64,000 nucleotides of DNA from JACCSI01 sp963815285 (GTDB lineage Bacteria; Acidobacteriota; Vicinamibacteria; Vicinamibacterales; UBA2999), in assembly GCA_963815285.1 (NCBI GenBank), contig CAWFGB010000003.1:1-64000 (forward strand), in the 5' to 3' direction. This document shows, piece after piece, positions 42,944 to 53,683 of the stretch. Numbering within the stretch: position 1 is the first letter of the stretch; each line of letters begins with the position of its first letter. The notes beneath the pieces are model-generated. The model was given only the letters and a program-made list of their open reading frames with translations. It was not told the origin of the DNA and did not search any database. A program made the position numbers and the translations under genes.

Positions 42944-45526
42944 TTACTCCGCCCTCAGCACGGACATCGGAGACACACGCACGGCCCTGAGCGCCGGCAC
43001 CAGCGACCCCGCAAAGGTGATCAGGAGCGCCAAGCCGATCGCACTGAGGAACGTCGGCGGATCGCTCGGCGCAACGCCAAAGAGCAAGGCGCTCATCGCT
43101 CGCGCCGACGCATACCCAATCAGCACGCCCGGCACGATGCCGAGCAGGGCCAGCCGCATGCCGTCCGCGAAAATCATGCGGCCGACACCAATCGGGTCGG
43201 CGCCGAGCGCGAGACGCACGCCAATCTCTTGAGATCGCAGAGAAACTGTGTAGGACAACAGCCCGTAAATGCCGACGCCAGCAAGCAGCACCGCAACTGC
43301 AGCCAACACACCAAGCACGGACAACTGCGCGCTACGAGTAGTTGTCTCACCCGCGCGCACTTCAGCGAGCGTGCGCACGTCGGAAATCGGCTGTTCGGGA
43401 TCGGCCGCGTAAACGATCTGCCGGATCGCAGTCATAAGGGCATCACCCGGTCCCGAATGACGAATCACCAGATCCTTCGGATCGAAGTTAGCAGGCATCC
43501 CGTCGTCAATCTGCTGCGCAGGCAGATACATTTGCGGTTCGCTGGCGCGTTCCAGGCCGCGGACCTTCACATCACCGACGACTCCCACGACCGTCCGCAC
43601 TTGACCACGATGCTGCAGCGTTTTGCCGATCGGATCCTGACCAGGCCAGTACCGATCGACGAACGACTTGCTCACGACGGCCACCCACGCGCGATCGCGG
43701 GTGTCGCTGTCTTCCACGTCTCGCCCCAGGAGGAGCGGAATACTCATCGTCCTGAAATAGTCCGGCGTGATCCATCGGTGGGTCACAGGGCTGCTTCGCG
43801 CCGAGCGCGTGTCCTGACCGGGGATTTCGACGCCGGTGACCAAACCGGTGACGACGATCGGGAGGCCGCTGGTGAACGCCGCACTCTCGACGCCGGGTAA
43901 CGCCCGCACATTCGTAAGAACGCGGTCGTAATACTGACTGCGACCGACCGGGCTGTCGTATTTCGGTCGCGGTAATGCGGTTCTCAGGGTCAGCGCGTTC
44001 TCGGCCACGAATCCAGGGTCGACGGACTGCACACGCCACACGGCCCGAATCAGCAGACCCGACGTGATCAGCAACACCACTGACATCGTGACTTCCACCG
44101 TCACCAGAATCGCGCGAAGGCGGTGCTTCTGACCGCCGCCGGCGCGGCTGCCCTCCCGTAATGGGGCGAAACCGGCGCGACCCGCGCGAAGCGCCGGCAG
44201 CACGCCGAACCCCAGCGCCGTCAGGCCGGTGAACACTGCCACAACCGCGAGGACGCGGAAATCCAGGCTCGGCTGTGTCGCGACCGGAAGTGTTGGAGGC
44301 ACGAGCGTCGAGAACAGCGGCACGATCAGCACCGCTATCAGGAGGCCGAGCGAACCACCGAGCAGCGTGAGGACGGCGCCCTGCGTCATCAACTGCCGCA
44401 CCAGCCGCTCCTTGGCGGCGCCGAGCGCTGCGCGGACGGCGAGTTCGCGCGCATGCGCCGCTGCCCGCGCCAGCAGAAGGTTCGCAAGATTGGCGCACGT
44501 CAGAAGCAGGAGGCAGAGGCTGGCGCCTGTCAAGCTGAGCAACATGAGCCGGAAGCGCGGCGACATGCTGTCCCGCATCCGGAAGAAGCTCACCCCTGTG
44601 TCCTCGTTGGTCTCGGGGAACTCGCGAGCGAGCCGATCGGCGAGCGTCGAGAGCTCCGCTCTGGCCTGTTCGAATGTGACGCCCGTCTTCAGGCGTCCGA
44701 CGCCCTCGATGTAGTTGTTCGCCCGGTTCTCGAAGGCCTGTTCGCGGAACGTCAGCAACGTCCAAATCTGAGCCTCGCGAGTCGGAAAGTAAAACGTCGA
44801 CGGCATCACTCCGATGATTGTGTACGGGCGGCCATTGAGGTTGATCTTCTGGCCGAGGATGGCCGCATTGCCTCCGAACTGCGACTGCCACAGGCCGTAG
44901 CTGATAATCGCTTCATCAAGTTCATGCCCGCTCGGTCCGAACACCCGCCCCATCATTGGCGAAGGCCCGAGCAGGGGCAGCACTTCTCGTGTTACCAGCG
45001 TCATCGCGAGACGTCGTGGCTCTCCGCCACCCACAAGATTGACTGAGTCGCTCGCGAACGCGCCCATCTCTGCGAACGAAGAGCTCATCGCCTTGAGATC
45101 GCGATAGTTCGCTGGCGACAACTGGTTGTTACAGCCCCAGCCACCGCCAGTGCGCGGGCCCTCGCATAGCCGCACAAGCGTGTCCGGTTCAGGAAAAGGT
45201 AGCGGTCGAAGCAGCACGAAGTCCGCCACCGAGAACGCGGCAGTGTTGGCGCCGACCCCGAGCGCGATAATCACGATCGCAGTGAGGGTGAACCCGCGCG
45301 AGCGATTCAAAGTACGAACGGCGTAGCGGACGTCCTGCTTCAAAATGTCCCAATGGACGGCTGCAGCGTTCACGATCACCTCCTGAATGACGGCGAGCCA
45401 CAATGCGACGCGAGCAACGCCTCTCGACTCGCGCAGGCGGATGCGGAAGATCGCCGCCAGCTCCTCGCCGTAATCGACGCGGAACGAAGCGGGGTACAGG
45501 TAAAGGAGCGCACGATAGAAGCGCAT
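42944..45526 (-). CDS. ADOP-type ABC transporter permease (MacB/FtsX-like)
   Basis: 860 residues. N-terminal cap ALLYLYPASFRVDYGEELAA, two helices of the cap, then the duplicated MacB-periplasmic/FtsX layout with GFTLTAIVIIALGVGANTAA, LCLLLLTCANLANLLLARAA and a C-terminal VLLAGVGIYGLLSYTVSLRS. Ends PALRAVRVSPMSVLRAE. Start overlaps the stop of the PadR gene by one base, so translation is coupled. Expression should follow the PadR promoter at 45883. Confidence 0.93.
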   Translation of the reverse strand: MRFYRALLYLYPASFRVDYGEELAAIFRIRLRESRGVARVALWLAVIQEVIVNAAAVHWDILKQDVRYAVRTLNRSRGFTLTAIVIIALGVGANTAAFSVADFVLLRPLPFPEPDTLVRLCEGPRTGGGWGCNNQLSPANYRDLKAMSSSFAEMGAFASDSVNLVGGGEPRRLAMTLVTREVLPLLGPSPMMGRVFGPSGHELDEAIISYGLWQSQFGGNAAILGQKINLNGRPYTIIGVMPSTFYFPTREAQIWTLLTFREQAFENRANNYIEGVGRLKTGVTFEQARAELSTLADRLAREFPETNEDTGVSFFRMRDSMSPRFRLMLLSLTGASLCLLLLTCANLANLLLARAAAHARELAVRAALGAAKERLVRQLMTQGAVLTLLGGSLGLLIAVLIVPLFSTLVPPTLPVATQPSLDFRVLAVVAVFTGLTALGFGVLPALRAGRAGFAPLREGSRAGGGQKHRLRAILVTVEVTMSVVLLITSGLLIRAVWRVQSVDPGFVAENALTLRTALPRPKYDSPVGRSQYYDRVLTNVRALPGVESAAFTSGLPIVVTGLVTGVEIPGQDTRSARSSPVTHRWITPDYFRTMSIPLLLGRDVEDSDTRDRAWVAVVSKSFVDRYWPGQDPIGKTLQHRGQVRTVVGVVGDVKVRGLERASEPQMYLPAQQIDDGMPANFDPKDLVIRHSGPGDALMTAIRQIVYAADPEQPISDVRTLAEVRAGETTTRSAQLSVLGVLAAVAVLLAGVGIYGLLSYTVSLRSQEIGVRLALGADPIGVGRMIFADGMRLALLGIVPGVLIGYASARAMSALLFGVAPSDPPTFLSAIGLALLITFAGSLVPALRAVRVSPMSVLRAE

Positions 45527-45879
45527 CAGATCTTGCGAGGTGCCAACCCGCTCGCTCGTGCCGCGGCCAGCATTTGCGCCAGGCGACGGGCCTCGGCCAT
45601 CGCAACCGCACGGCCAAACGGCGTAATCCGGTAATAACGACGCCGCTCGTCGTCCATGTCTTTTGCCGGACGCGAGCTGATCTCGCGAATCAGGCCCTGC
45701 TGCAGCATCCGCTCGATCGAGCGGTATAGCGTGCCGGCACTGAGCCTCACGGTTCCGTCCGTGCGCGCCGCCACTTCCTTGAGAATGGCGTAGCCATGCC
45801 GATCGTCATCGGCCAGAGCCACCAGGATATGAAAGGTGGCTGGGGGGAGCGGCAGCAGCGACTCAGTTGCTGTATTCAC
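45526..45879 (-). CDS. PadR family transcriptional repressor (ADOP-linked)
   Basis: 117 residues from GTG 45879. Winged helix: TFHILVALADDDRHGYAILK, LSAGTLYRSIERMLQQGLI, DDERRRYYRITPFG. A start further up (ATG 45921) would place the palindrome and -10 inside the gene; the GTG directly follows TATACT plus six bases, so leaderless initiation is preferred. Overlaps the permease start. Close in layout to the PadR genes at 6041 and 34906. Confidence 0.9.
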   Translation of the reverse strand: MNTATESLLPLPPATFHILVALADDDRHGYAILKEVAARTDGTVRLSAGTLYRSIERMLQQGLIREISSRPAKDMDDERRRYYRITPFGRAVAMAEARRLAQMLAAARASGLAPRKI

Positions 45880-45882
45880 AGG

Positions 45883-45896
45883 GTGAGTATACCCAC
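45883..45896. promoter_or_regulatory. PadR operator overlapping a leaderless -10
   Basis: GTGAGTATACCCAC is a near-perfect palindrome (12 of 14 positions) containing GTATAC. On the minus strand TATACT (45891-45886) ends 6 nt before the GTG start. No clear -35 is seen. Confidence 0.55.
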
Positions 45897-46159
45897 AGTG
45901 CACATACTTGGACGAAGCCACAGCGGGAACGGTTAGCCGGGCGTCGAAAGCATCGCGCGGCAGGTTGCCTGATGGGACCTAACGGATGTGCTTCAGCGGC
46001 GCCCGCCCCTGAGGGGTCGAGCGACCGCGCCAACCTCAACCAAGATCGGAGCGCGGACGAGCCAACGACCTTGGTCGAATTAACGAGGCTGATGCACTTT
46101 TGTTACACGCCCCGGGTAGATTTCAATCGGAAATCCGGCCTCCCCCAGTGAGGTTGGTC

Positions 46160-46687
46160 ATGACGCAATTCGATGGGGCGCGCTCTCTGACGCTGCGAAA
46201 CGCGATCTCCCGACGTGGACGCACCTTTCCGCCAGCCGACGCACTGCGTGTAGCTGTTCTCTATCACGGCGCGCCTCGACGCTGCCGAAACATGTGCGCC
46301 CATTTGGAGCGATCGGGCTTCTGCGTAGCTTGCCCCGACAGTGAGCGCCGATTACTCGATGCCGTGGAATCGCTTCCTGATGTAGTTGTCGTGCGCATCG
46401 ATGGGCGGCCGACTGGTCGGGCAGTGCGCCGCGAGTTCAGAGAACTTCGACTCCTCAGACATGAAGCCGGGGAGCGCTCAATAACCGTTCTACATGAGTA
46501 CGAACCGTCTCAACAGGAGCGCCTGCTCGCTGATAGATGGGGTGCAGTGTTGGTGCGGCAAAAGGGCCGCGCTTATGCCTCCTTGGTGACCGCATTGGTC
46601 AAGGTGTCCCGCAATCTAGGTCAAAGCCCGCCCTCCGGCCGGTCCGATGACACGGAAGATCGACTAGAACCATTCCCGTTTGAATAG
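46160..46687 (+). CDS. Degenerate receiver-like protein of unknown function
   Basis: 175 residues from ATG 46160. The order of strands and helices (LRVAVLYHGAP; LERSGFCVACPDSERRLLDA; LPDVVVVRIDGRPTG; SITVLHEYEPS; WGAVLVRQKG) follows a response-regulator receiver, but the acidic pocket after strand 1 is missing and only the strand-3 aspartate and a late lysine-like position remain. It has no output domain. It may be a pseudo-receiver or an unrelated Rossmann-like fold. No homolog recognised by name. Confidence 0.5.
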   Translation: MTQFDGARSLTLRNAISRRGRTFPPADALRVAVLYHGAPRRCRNMCAHLERSGFCVACPDSERRLLDAVESLPDVVVVRIDGRPTGRAVRREFRELRLLRHEAGERSITVLHEYEPSQQERLLADRWGAVLVRQKGRAYASLVTALVKVSRNLGQSPPSGRSDDTEDRLEPFPFE

Positions 46688-46790
46688 CGGGGACTCGGGC
46701 GCGCGTCTTGTGGCCGAAGGGAACTGGCGATGCGGAAGAGGGAGGCACGCGGGCATTGCGCCCGCGTGCTCTTCGAAGGTCTTGTTGCGA

Positions 46791-49700
46791 CTAGAAGCGA
46801 ACCCGGGCGCCTAGCTGCATCACACGGGGACCGCCCACCGAATCGGTGATCTTGCCAAAGTCGGTCGTCGGTCCACCGATCACATTGTTCGGCAGGGCGT
46901 AGTTCACTGTGTTGAACAGGTTGAAGATGTCCCACCGCAGCTCGATGTTTCGTACGCCGCCGAGCGGGAAGCTCTTGGCGAGGCTTAGGTCCACGCGCCG
47001 CTGCCAGAACCCCCGTAACAGATTGCGTCCGAGGTTTCCGAATCCGAGATTGCCCGGGTAGCCGCCGGCACTACTCGAGGGCGAGCAGAGCACGCTCTTG
47101 TTGAACGCAACCTCGGTCGGGTCGTCCCCGTGCTGTTCGAGCTCGTCGAGCGATCCGCAGAGACTCGGTCTTCCGAAACCTAACCGGTAAAGCCCGCCAG
47201 AACCTCGGATGAGGTCGGTGTACTGCGCGGAAGTGGCGAGTTCAGGTTCGGCCGAATAGATCGAGTAAGGCAGCCCTGATTGGAGTTGCACGAACCCCGA
47301 TACCCTAAAGCCATCCAGCAAACCTTGGCCGGGGAGATCCCACACAAAGCTGCTGCTAAACCGATGCGGCCGGTCAAAATCGGATAGGGCGTAGTTAGCG
47401 TCGATGTTCCGATTGTCGCCTTGCACGACGAAGCCAGCGTTGGGCACGTCAGGCTTGCCGCCGCCTGCCGTACTGCCGGGGTCGGCCGAACTCGTATCCT
47501 TGGACCGTGAGTACGTGTAGGCGACGTGGAACTGCACACCGTCGGACATGCGCTTCATCAGGTTCAGCTGGATCGAGTTGTAGAGCGACCGGCCGGTGTT
47601 TGCCAGTAGTACCTGCTTCGGGGACGTTGAACCCAAGGACTGGTGTGCGGGCTTCGAATCCAATCACTTGGCCGTTTGCGTTGGCAAGGTTGTAGTCAAG
47701 CAGTCCACCAAGCGTGGCGTTGGCGAACCCAAACGCCCGGCCGACACCACGCGCGCGCGCTGTGGCGCCCTCGTTCAGTGCACCGTTGGGGCTCAGGGCA
47801 GCGACGTAGGCTTGGTTGAAGCGCTCGAATATGTGATCGGGTGTACTCGGGTCATTCAAGTCGTATCCCTGATTGAACGCCCGTGCCTCCAATAAGTCTG
47901 TGCCTTTGCTACCCACGTAGCGAACCTCGAGCATCAGGTTGGCGCCCAGTTCGCGCTGGACCCCGAAGTTGTACTGCTGAATATACGGGGTCCGAAGGTC
48001 CCGATCGACCGCGCGGAACTCGAAGGTCTCCGCGATGTTCCCCCGCGTCGGCAGCCCAGTGGCCGGGTCAACGGGGTTGAGCGTCCCGTCGGCACCGCGC
48101 GTGACGTTCGTGCCGTCTCGGATCTGGTAGGTGCCGCCAGCGCCGGCAGTGCGGACGATTCGGTTTGGCAGGTATTGGTTGAAGGGGAATGTTGGATCTT
48201 GCTGCGACCACGCCCCGTTCAACGGCACCGTAGAAGCTGGGAAAGTCACTTCCTGCTCGCGTAAGAACGGATAATTGCTAAACACAGTATTGATGAACGC
48301 TGCTGAGGGGCGGTCGAAAAAGACCCCGTAGCCTCCTCGGACAACCCACCGGTCGTCCGCAGCCGGCGTCCACGCAAATCCGATGCGAGGCGCCACGTTG
48401 TTCCAGTCCTGACCGTTCAGAGTGTGGTTGTTGTCGGCCCTCTGTGAAGCCGCGATAGCAGCATCGACAGCCGCGAAGCCGGTGTTCTGCACGTTGCCCG
48501 GAACGATGAACCCGGCGACCGGGTTTTCAGTGTTCGTGATTGCATCGAAATCAACGTTTCCAATCAGGCCGTTGACCTCCGTAGGCAGTCCGAAGAATTC
48601 GTAGCGGACGCCGACGTTCAAGGTCAATGACGGTGTGAGCTTCCAATCGTCGGCCAAGAACAAGTTGAAGTCGTTGAAGCGGAACTGCTTGTCGGTAATC
48701 CCGAACTGCGTATCTGCCTCGGTCGCCAACCCCCGCAGGATTTGAGTAAAATTGTCAAACTTCTCAAACTCCGTGGCCTGTTCTTCCGGCAGGTTCGTGT
48801 CGAACTCGTTGCGGCGGAACTCACCACCCATCCTCATCGCGTGCGTCGTGGTGGTCCAAGTGAATGTGTCGCCGATCGTGTAGGTTCGCTGCTTTCGCTT
48901 ATTGAAACTGTCGTTCGGACCCCCGAAAGAAAATCGGTCCATCGTGCCGCCGGGCCGGCCGATATAGTGACCGAGCCTCTGGGTTGCGTCGCTACTGTCA
49001 AAAAAAGTGGCAGGGTTGCTGATACCGACGCTTGCGTTGGTCAATTCCAGGAACGGATCGTTCAGCGAGCGGGTGTTGTTGAGGTGAAACATTCCGCCGC
49101 GCATTTCGTTGACCTTATTCGAGCCAAGTATGTGAGTATCGGACAAGGCGACCGTCGTATTCTGATCTGCCCGCTTCAGCGTGAAAGGGGACGCGAGGCT
49201 GTAGGGGTCCGGAAACGGATCCAGACCGGGGAACTTAGCGTAGAAGACGGTGGCGCTCAGCCGGTTGTTTTCGGTGACTTGCCCGTCCAATTTCGCCGTG
49301 TACTGGTCCTGAGTGAATTCCGCTGGGACGACATTGCGCTGTTGAACAAAGGGGTTTCCCCCGACAACGGTTCCGGCAGCGATGTCAGTACCTATCAGCC
49401 GTGCATCAGCACGCGGCGCCGGGATGACGAAATCCCCGGTTACTGGATTGCGCAGGTTCAGGAGGTTGATCGCAACGTCAGAGATGCACGCCGTATCTCC
49501 TGGCCCACTGCAACGCGCCTGCCGGATGGACTGCAGGATACCCGGGTTGAGTGCTGAGAAGGCAGCGAAAACGTTCTCATGGGTGCGAGCGCCCTGAATT
49601 AGTTGCAAGGCTTGCGGCAGCGCGGTCTGGCTGCTCGCCGTCGGTACGAAGCCGGTCTCAGCGTCCGTTCGCTGGTATCCACCGAAGAAGAAGAGACGAT

Positions 49701-50604
49701 TTCTGCGGATAGGGCCACCGAGCGTAAACCCACCCTCATTGCGTCGCGCCCTTGGCTTCTCGATGCCGTCCTTCTCATAGAAGAAATCATTGGAGTTCAT
49801 GCTCTCGTGCTGGAAGTTGTAGTAGCCAGATCCGCGAAAGTCATTGGTTCCGGTGCGCGTGACAAGCTGGAAATTTCCTCCGCCGGAGCGCCCGGTCGAC
49901 GCGTCGTACATACTGGTCTGAAGCGTGACTTCCTGCAGCGTATCCGAGGCTGGTGAGACGTTGTCGCTCATTGCCCCTTCATTGGTCGTCAGATTCGTCG
50001 CGTCAATGCCGTTAAAAAACAGACTCGTACTGGTCGTCCGTGTTCCGTTGACCGAAGGCGAAATGTTTCCGGTCCCGTTGGTGAGAACTGGCGGCAAGTC
50101 GGCGCTCACACCTGCTTCCGATGACAGCAGGTGCGTGAAACTGCCGGTCGACGTTGGCACCGCCTGAAGTTCCTCGGCAGTGAGGCTCCGAGCGGTGGCC
50201 GCCGTGGTGACCGCCAGCAGCCCGGCATCAGCTGTCACATGAACCACTTCGGTGAGCGCCCCTACTTCCAATGTCGCTGGTACCACATGGACACCGGCTG
50301 CTCCGACAGTTACGCCGGTGCGACTGACTTTCTTGAATCCATCCAGCTCAAAACTCACCTCGTAGGTCCCGCTCGGCAGGGCGGGGATTCGCCAATCGCC
50401 CCCGCCCCCGCTAACCGTCGACTGCGACAAGCCGGTTTGTTCGTTCTTCGCAGTGACGGCAACGCCTGGCAACAAGCCGCCGCTCGAGTCCAAAACGGTG
50501 CCCGTCAACGTGCCTGTGGGGCTGCTCTGGGCAATCACCGGCACGGACCACAGTGCGGCTGCCGCAACCAAAAGGGCGACCAAAAGTCGACTTACGAGAC
50601 GCAT
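46791..50604 (-). pseudogene. Oar-like TonB-dependent receptor, one frameshift
   Basis: About 1270 residues when repaired. Signal peptide (LLVALLVAAAALWSVPVIAQ), carboxypeptidase-regulatory domain (TGTVLDSSGGLLPGVAVTA), plug (SVNGTRTTSTSLFFNGID) and a long barrel. The first frame is open from 50604 to about 47620 (GGLLDYNLANANGQVIGFEA); there a one-base change near the CCCCGAAG run moves to the frame that continues QVLLANTGRSLYNSIQLNLM and ends QLGARVRF at 46791. All barrel parts are conserved, so error or recent mutation is equally possible. Family members import oligosaccharides or peptides, or secrete protein, using TonB. Confidence 0.88.
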
Positions 50605-50620
50605 GACTAACCTCCGTTAC

Positions 50621-50634
50621 CACCCCAAGGGGTG
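50621..50634. promoter_or_regulatory. Palindrome CACCCC-AA-GGGGTG upstream of the TonB receptor
   Basis: Six-base arms with a two-base centre, 16-30 bp before the receptor start, where an operator or leader hairpin would act. No matching regulator gene is adjacent. Confidence 0.4.
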
Positions 50635-50740
50635 TCATTCGTACTAAACGCTGCCGGAAGCCCAACACACGCATGTCAAGAAAAGACGAACAGAGAACCA
50701 CCGGGCAGCTTACTGACGGGGCGTAACGGCCATGTGACGT

Positions 50741-50811
50741 AAAAATTGCCAGACAGTTAAAGGAGAATTGCCAGCCAGACAGTTGAAGAAAAATTGCCAG
50801 AAAGTTAAAGA
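50741..50811 (+). repeat. Three tandem ~24-bp repeats (AATTGCCAG..AGTTAAAGA)
   Basis: Copies at 50741-50763, 50764-50789 (with a CCAG insertion) and 50789-50811; the first and third differ at two of 23 positions. A half unit CAATTT follows at 50813. They lie in the 530-bp gap between the TonB receptor and the next permease gene. AT-rich and direct, they could be iteron-like protein sites or the end of a lost element. Nothing CRISPR-like: no spacers. Confidence 0.65.
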
Positions 50812-51164
50812 ACAATTTGGGCGAATGGCCGTGTTGCTGACACCAGGAGTTGGAACCCTGGCGCAACAGTCGAGCCCAGCCGCCCGGTTTCTGAGAGATC
50901 GATTGATGACGCGGCAAATGCTCGCGGAACTCACGCGCCGCCCGGGCGCCAGTTATGCCGCAGGACGGTCGCAGCAACGCGGCATCTCTTCTAGCTGCCG
51001 CTGATGCCGATGTTGATGAGCCTTGTGGGACGAGCTTTGACCGTAGCGCAGGAGCACAATTGGAGAACCCAAACGCTCACCGACGAGCGACTGCGCGAGG
51101 AATGCCCGTCTTTTCTGCCAACGCTCCGTCCAGTGGATCCGTCCAAGAGCGGCAGACGTTGAGC

Positions 51165-53603
51165 ATGGACACATTTCGCCAGGACCTGGTCTACTCAACC
51201 CGCTCTCTGCTCAGGACGCCACGGTTTACGGCCATAGTCGTCGTGACGCTGGCACTCGGCATCGGAGCCAACAGCGCAATCTTCAGCGGCGTCGACGCGG
51301 TCCTCCTGCGGCCCCTTCCGTTCCCCGGTGCCGAGCGCGTCGTGAATGTCGCATGGGACGGGACGGGACACCTTCAGTCCTTGAGCGCGACCAAGTTTCA
51401 GTATTGGCACGACCATGCGCACGCGTTCGAGACGATGGCGACATGGCAGTTGCAGCTAGCGCGGGTGGACACGGGAGCGCAGGTGTCAGCCGTGCGCGCA
51501 CTGCACGTGAGCCGCGATTTTCTTCACGTGCTGGGCTACACACCGGCTCTTGGCCGTGCCTTCTCGCCGAACGAGCACGCGGCAGGCGGCGCCCCTGTCG
51601 CGATCATCTCGCACGCGATGTGGCGGACTGGCTTCGGGGGCACGGCCGACGCGGTCGGCCGTACGGTCCGGATAAACGACCAGCAGTGCGAGATCGTCGG
51701 CGTGCTCCCCGAGTCGTTCGCGTTTCCTCATGAGAACGAGCCCATCGGGCTGATGGTCCCACTCGGATTGACTGTCGATCCCAACGACATTGCGGAGAAC
51801 TGGCCGACGATCGCTCGGCTCCGTGACGGCGTCACGCGCGATCAGGCCCAGACCGAACTCGCGTCGCTCCTGGAGCCATTCCGGACCGCGTTTCCCATCC
51901 AAGTGTCCCAACAGGATCGTGGAATGACCCTCGTCACGTTCAGCGAGCTGTACGTGAATGCCGGCGTGCGACGTGCGCTGTGGATCCTCATGGGCGCAGT
52001 CACCCTGGTGCTGCTGATTGCCTGTGCCAACGTGGCCAACCTGTTTCTCTCGCGCGCCATGCACCGGCGAAATGAGATGGCGCTGCGGGCCGCGCTTGGA
52101 GCCTCGCCGGCGCGAATCACCCGGTTGGTCCTCACGGAGAGCGTGATCGCGGCACTTGCCGCCGGCGCCCTCGGACTCCTGGTCGGAAAGTGGGTAGCTC
52201 AGGTGCTGGTTGGACTCACACCGATCGACGTGGCCCGGATGACGACAATCGGCGTCGACTGGCGCGTCGTCTTCTTTACGTTCGTCCTCTCGCTCTCGAC
52301 GACTGTCCTGTTTGGCGGGGCCGCCGCCTGGCCGGCCGCGCGCGCCCGACTCGGAGAGGCGCTGAAGGAGAGTCCGCGAACCAGCTCCGGCCGAAGCCGG
52401 AGCCGGCACGGGCTTCTCGCCGCCCAATCCGCGTTCTCGATGATGCTGCTCATCGCCGCGGCCCTGCTCGTCGCAACGTTGATTGGATTGATGCGCGTCG
52501 ACGCCGGGTTCGATCCCGAAAACCTCGTTGCGATCCGGCTCCCCTCGAAACCGGCTGGATACGAGACCGCCGAGGACGTATGGGAGTTCCAGCGGCGCGT
52601 CATGCAGCAACTCGAAGGCTCTCCCGCCATCAGCTCGGTCGCCGGAGCGAGCAGCCTGCCGCTCGAACGAGGCGTCAACACGCCGATGTCAATCGACGGC
52701 CGTCCCGACGTCAGAGCGACCGTCGAGTGGCGGGCCGTGACGCCCGGCTACTTCGAGACGCTCGGCATCGCGTTGCGTGCGGGCCGAACGTTCGACGAGA
52801 CCGATCTCGCAGGTGGCTCGCCTGTCGCGATCGTTAACGAGGCTTTCGCGCGAAGGTACTTCCCTGACGGGAACGCGATCGGTCAGCGGCTCGAGGCCGT
52901 GCGCGTCAAGGGCGGGATCATCGATTCGTCCCGCGAGAGCCCGGCCATGGAGATCGTCGGGATCGTCGGGGATATTCGCGAAGTATCCCTGCGGTCGGAG
53001 CCGCGCCGGACGATGTACGTGCCGCAGGCGCAGGCTTCGACATACCTGTCCAACGTGTTGCGCACGATGCCCGTATTCATCGCCACGCGCCGGTCGGCTA
53101 CCCACAACATCGAGGCCGTGTTTAGACAGGCGATGCGCGCAGTCGATCCGGCCATCCCCGCGCCGCAGGTGTTTTCGTTCGACGTCGTCGTCGCGCGCTC
53201 GCTGGCGGCGGAGCGTTTCGGCGCCACGCTCTTGTCGCTGCTTGCGGCACTCGCGCTCGCGCTGACGGCGTTTGGCATCTACGGTGTGCTCACCTACACG
53301 ATTCAGCAACGCCGGCGGGAGATCGGTATCCGGATGGCGCTCGGAGCCAACCCACGAGACGTGACCCGGCTCGTAATGCTTCAAGGTTTGGCGCCAGTGC
53401 TCGTCGGAGCGTTCATCGGGACTCTCGGCGCCCTTGCCTTCTCCCGCACCGTCTCCGGGTTCCTGTGGGGCGTCACGCCGAGCGATTCGGCAGTGCTGAT
53501 GACGGTGGCGGCGATGCTGCTCGGCACGGCTGGCGCCGCGAGCTGGATTCCCGCGCGCGAGGCGGCAGCCGTCGATCCCGTCACGAGCTTGAACTGTGAA
53601 TAG
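51165..53603 (+). CDS. ADOP-type ABC transporter permease without PadR partner
   Basis: 812 residues from ATG 51165; the frame is open upstream but without homology. It begins directly at MDTFRQDLVYSTRSLLRTPR and the first helix, so it lacks the N-terminal cap of the other two permeases. Usual duplicated layout with LVLLIACANVANLFLSRAM and LTAFGIYGVLTYTIQQRRR. Tail ends EAAAVDPVTSLNCE. No regulator or ATPase gene is attached. Possibly an antimicrobial or lipoprotein exporter subunit; substrate unknown. Confidence 0.9.
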   Translation: MDTFRQDLVYSTRSLLRTPRFTAIVVVTLALGIGANSAIFSGVDAVLLRPLPFPGAERVVNVAWDGTGHLQSLSATKFQYWHDHAHAFETMATWQLQLARVDTGAQVSAVRALHVSRDFLHVLGYTPALGRAFSPNEHAAGGAPVAIISHAMWRTGFGGTADAVGRTVRINDQQCEIVGVLPESFAFPHENEPIGLMVPLGLTVDPNDIAENWPTIARLRDGVTRDQAQTELASLLEPFRTAFPIQVSQQDRGMTLVTFSELYVNAGVRRALWILMGAVTLVLLIACANVANLFLSRAMHRRNEMALRAALGASPARITRLVLTESVIAALAAGALGLLVGKWVAQVLVGLTPIDVARMTTIGVDWRVVFFTFVLSLSTTVLFGGAAAWPAARARLGEALKESPRTSSGRSRSRHGLLAAQSAFSMMLLIAAALLVATLIGLMRVDAGFDPENLVAIRLPSKPAGYETAEDVWEFQRRVMQQLEGSPAISSVAGASSLPLERGVNTPMSIDGRPDVRATVEWRAVTPGYFETLGIALRAGRTFDETDLAGGSPVAIVNEAFARRYFPDGNAIGQRLEAVRVKGGIIDSSRESPAMEIVGIVGDIREVSLRSEPRRTMYVPQAQASTYLSNVLRTMPVFIATRRSATHNIEAVFRQAMRAVDPAIPAPQVFSFDVVVARSLAAERFGATLLSLLAALALALTAFGIYGVLTYTIQQRRREIGIRMALGANPRDVTRLVMLQGLAPVLVGAFIGTLGALAFSRTVSGFLWGVTPSDSAVLMTVAAMLLGTAGAASWIPAREAAAVDPVTSLNCE

Positions 53604-53683
53604 ATCTGCGGCGCGAGAGCGAGGCTGCACGGGACGGGCCCGATGTCCCAGACAGCCCCGTCTTGACGAATCCAGTGTTCGCG

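Noticed and set aside
50741..50811. CRISPR array
   Set aside because: Repeats are contiguous with no spacers and no cas genes are in the window.
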